Assembly (NCBI RefSeq): GCF_017810075.1
Contig: NZ_JADNYK010000003.1
Location: forward strand, 558,001-622,000
Length of the DNA: 64,000 nt
Source: Pseudozobellia sp. WGM2
Lineage (GTDB): Bacteria > Bacteroidota > Bacteroidia > Flavobacteriales > Flavobacteriaceae
Direction of reading: 5' to 3'
Translations under genes and position numbers: made by a program
Shown: positions 63,299 to 64,000 of the stretch, in pieces
Position numbering within the stretch: the stretch's first letter is position 1
Layout of the letters: every line of letters begins with the position of its first letter
The notes under the pieces: model-generated
Seen by the model: the letters and a program-made list of their open reading frames with translations, nothing else
What the model was told of the DNA's origin: nothing
Database searches by the model: none

Positions 63299-64000
63299 AT
63301 GACATTTAAAATCACTTCGTTTACTAAAACTTTTCTTCCTCTATTCATCTTGAGCCTTGTACTGATAGCATGTAAGGAAGAGAAAAAAACTGAGACAGCA
63401 CAACCGACTGTTTCGCCCTTTGCCCAAGCGGACTCCATTATTAAATCTATAATAGTTCCTACTTTTCAAGACAAGACCTTTGACATCTTAGAATTCGGAG
63501 CTGTCGAAGGTGGCGAGACGAACAATTCAGAAGCTTTTAAAAGTGCAATTCAGGCCTGCAGTGAAGCAGGAGGAGGCAGAGTATTGGTGCCGTCTGGTAA
63601 ATTTCTTACCGGGCCAATTCACCTGAAAAGCAATGTAAACCTTCATCTTGAAGAGGGGGCAGAGGTCTTGTTCTCAAAGAACAAAGCTGATTATCTGCCT
63701 GTGGTACATACCTCATATGAAGGCGTTGAACTTATGAATTATTCGCCATTGATTTATGCCTATAAAGAAAAAAATATTGCCATCACCGGCGAGGGCACTT
63801 TCAACGGACAGGCAGATAAAACAAACTGGTGGCCCTGGTGTGGTGCAGAACGGTACGGACACGAAGAAGGTGAACCGCAACAGCGCGATGAACACAACCT
63901 ACCCAGATTACGTAAAATGAACGAAGATGCCGTACCTTTTTCAGAACGTGTTTTTGGAGAAGGCCATCAACTACGACCATCTTTCTTTCAACCCTTCGAA
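63299..64000 (+). CDS. GH28 polygalacturonase-family lipoprotein (partial, runs off the right edge)
   Basis: 234 codons up to the window end, with no stop. The signal region ends SLVLIACKEE (lipobox). The mature protein starts with a parallel beta-helix N-terminus typical of GH28: FDILEFGAVEGGETNNSEAF, then AGGGRVLVPSGKFLTGPIHLKSN, ITGEGTFNGQ and WWPWCGAE. The catalytic Asp residues (NTD, DD, GHG motifs) lie beyond the edge. It should cut polygalacturonan or rhamnogalacturonan at the cell surface. It is divergent from the bicupin gene and marks a second, pectin-type locus. Confidence 0.9.
   Translation, partial: MTFKITSFTKTFLPLFILSLVLIACKEEKKTETAQPTVSPFAQADSIIKSIIVPTFQDKTFDILEFGAVEGGETNNSEAFKSAIQACSEAGGGRVLVPSGKFLTGPIHLKSNVNLHLEEGAEVLFSKNKADYLPVVHTSYEGVELMNYSPLIYAYKEKNIAITGEGTFNGQADKTNWWPWCGAERYGHEEGEPQQRDEHNLPRLRKMNEDAVPFSERVFGEGHQLRPSFFQPFE

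Noticed and set aside
1-64000. CRISPR arrays, insertion sequences, prophage or defence genes
   Set aside because: No regular short repeats with spacers, transposase, integrase, phage structural or restriction genes were recognised on either strand.

Overview
The window looks like a chromosome segment of a marine, polysaccharide-degrading member of the Flavobacteriaceae (Bacteroidota), of the Zobellia/Maribacter/Arenibacter type. The evidence is a SusC/SusD pair, a hybrid two-component sensor (HTCS), GPH-type sugar import, many lipoproteins and short AQ/AQT-type signal peptides, Bacteroidota-type -7 boxes (TAnnTTTG), genes without strong Shine-Dalgarno sequences, and an arginine-decarboxylase polyamine route. 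No phage, insertion sequence, CRISPR array or rRNA was seen. There is one tRNA-Arg(CCT) and one 5'-truncated pseudogene. The last gene runs off the right edge.

1-9.5 kb is housekeeping and hypothetical: a pentapeptide-repeat protein, a DUF6265-like secreted protein, a small zinc-ribbon protein with a TTG start, a two-CBS protein, an M28 peptidase with a membrane domain coupled to a YeeZ-like NAD(P)-binding protein, small exported proteins, an SDR-type threonine dehydrogenase and a PepSY-like protein. 9.5-16.3 kb is a leftward block. It holds a polyamine operon (arginine decarboxylase, agmatinase, deoxyhypusine-synthase-like enzyme, acidic-tailed protein), then a GNAT-nitrilase fusion and a RimB-RimK-type fusion that abut each other exactly.

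17.3-31 kb is mostly leftward catabolic genes. The most unusual set is at 21.0-27.3 kb. It has a lipoprotein sugar-dehydrogenase-like propeller with cytochrome c, an exported amidohydrolase, a Tat-signal RidA, a Tat-signal SelA-like PLP enzyme, a lipoprotein RidA and an exported esterase. Every product has an export signal and an 18-bp palindrome lies upstream. It reads as a complete extracytoplasmic pathway for an amino- or amide-containing compound. Next come a CBM9-like protein and a feruloyl-CoA-synthase-like/SDR pair, then (rightward, 31-35.8 kb) an exported alditol-oxidase-like flavoprotein and a two-subunit molybdenum aldehyde oxidoreductase. At 36.6-39.2 kb, a possible membrane-spanning one-component regulator (HTH-like N-terminus, one TM helix, LamG-like outer domain) is divergent from a secreted LamG-like protein.

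40.2-62.3 kb is a glucuronoarabinoxylan utilisation locus: SusC, SusD, a 1101-residue VCBS/ASPIC lipoprotein, GH43, a GPH symporter, GH10 xylanase, HTCS, GH67 alpha-glucuronidase, GH51 arabinofuranosidase and a SASA-type acetylesterase. Outer-membrane capture and trimming (GH10, GH67, GH51, esterase) would feed oligosaccharides to SusCD. The GPH transporter and the signal-less GH43 would finish them in the cytoplasm. A recurring ATGCCA-(N)ATTTT-like element precedes several of these units. The right edge (62.3-64 kb) begins a neighbouring locus with a bicupin and a GH28 polygalacturonase lipoprotein whose promoter carries two AATCGATT sites of LacI-operator type.
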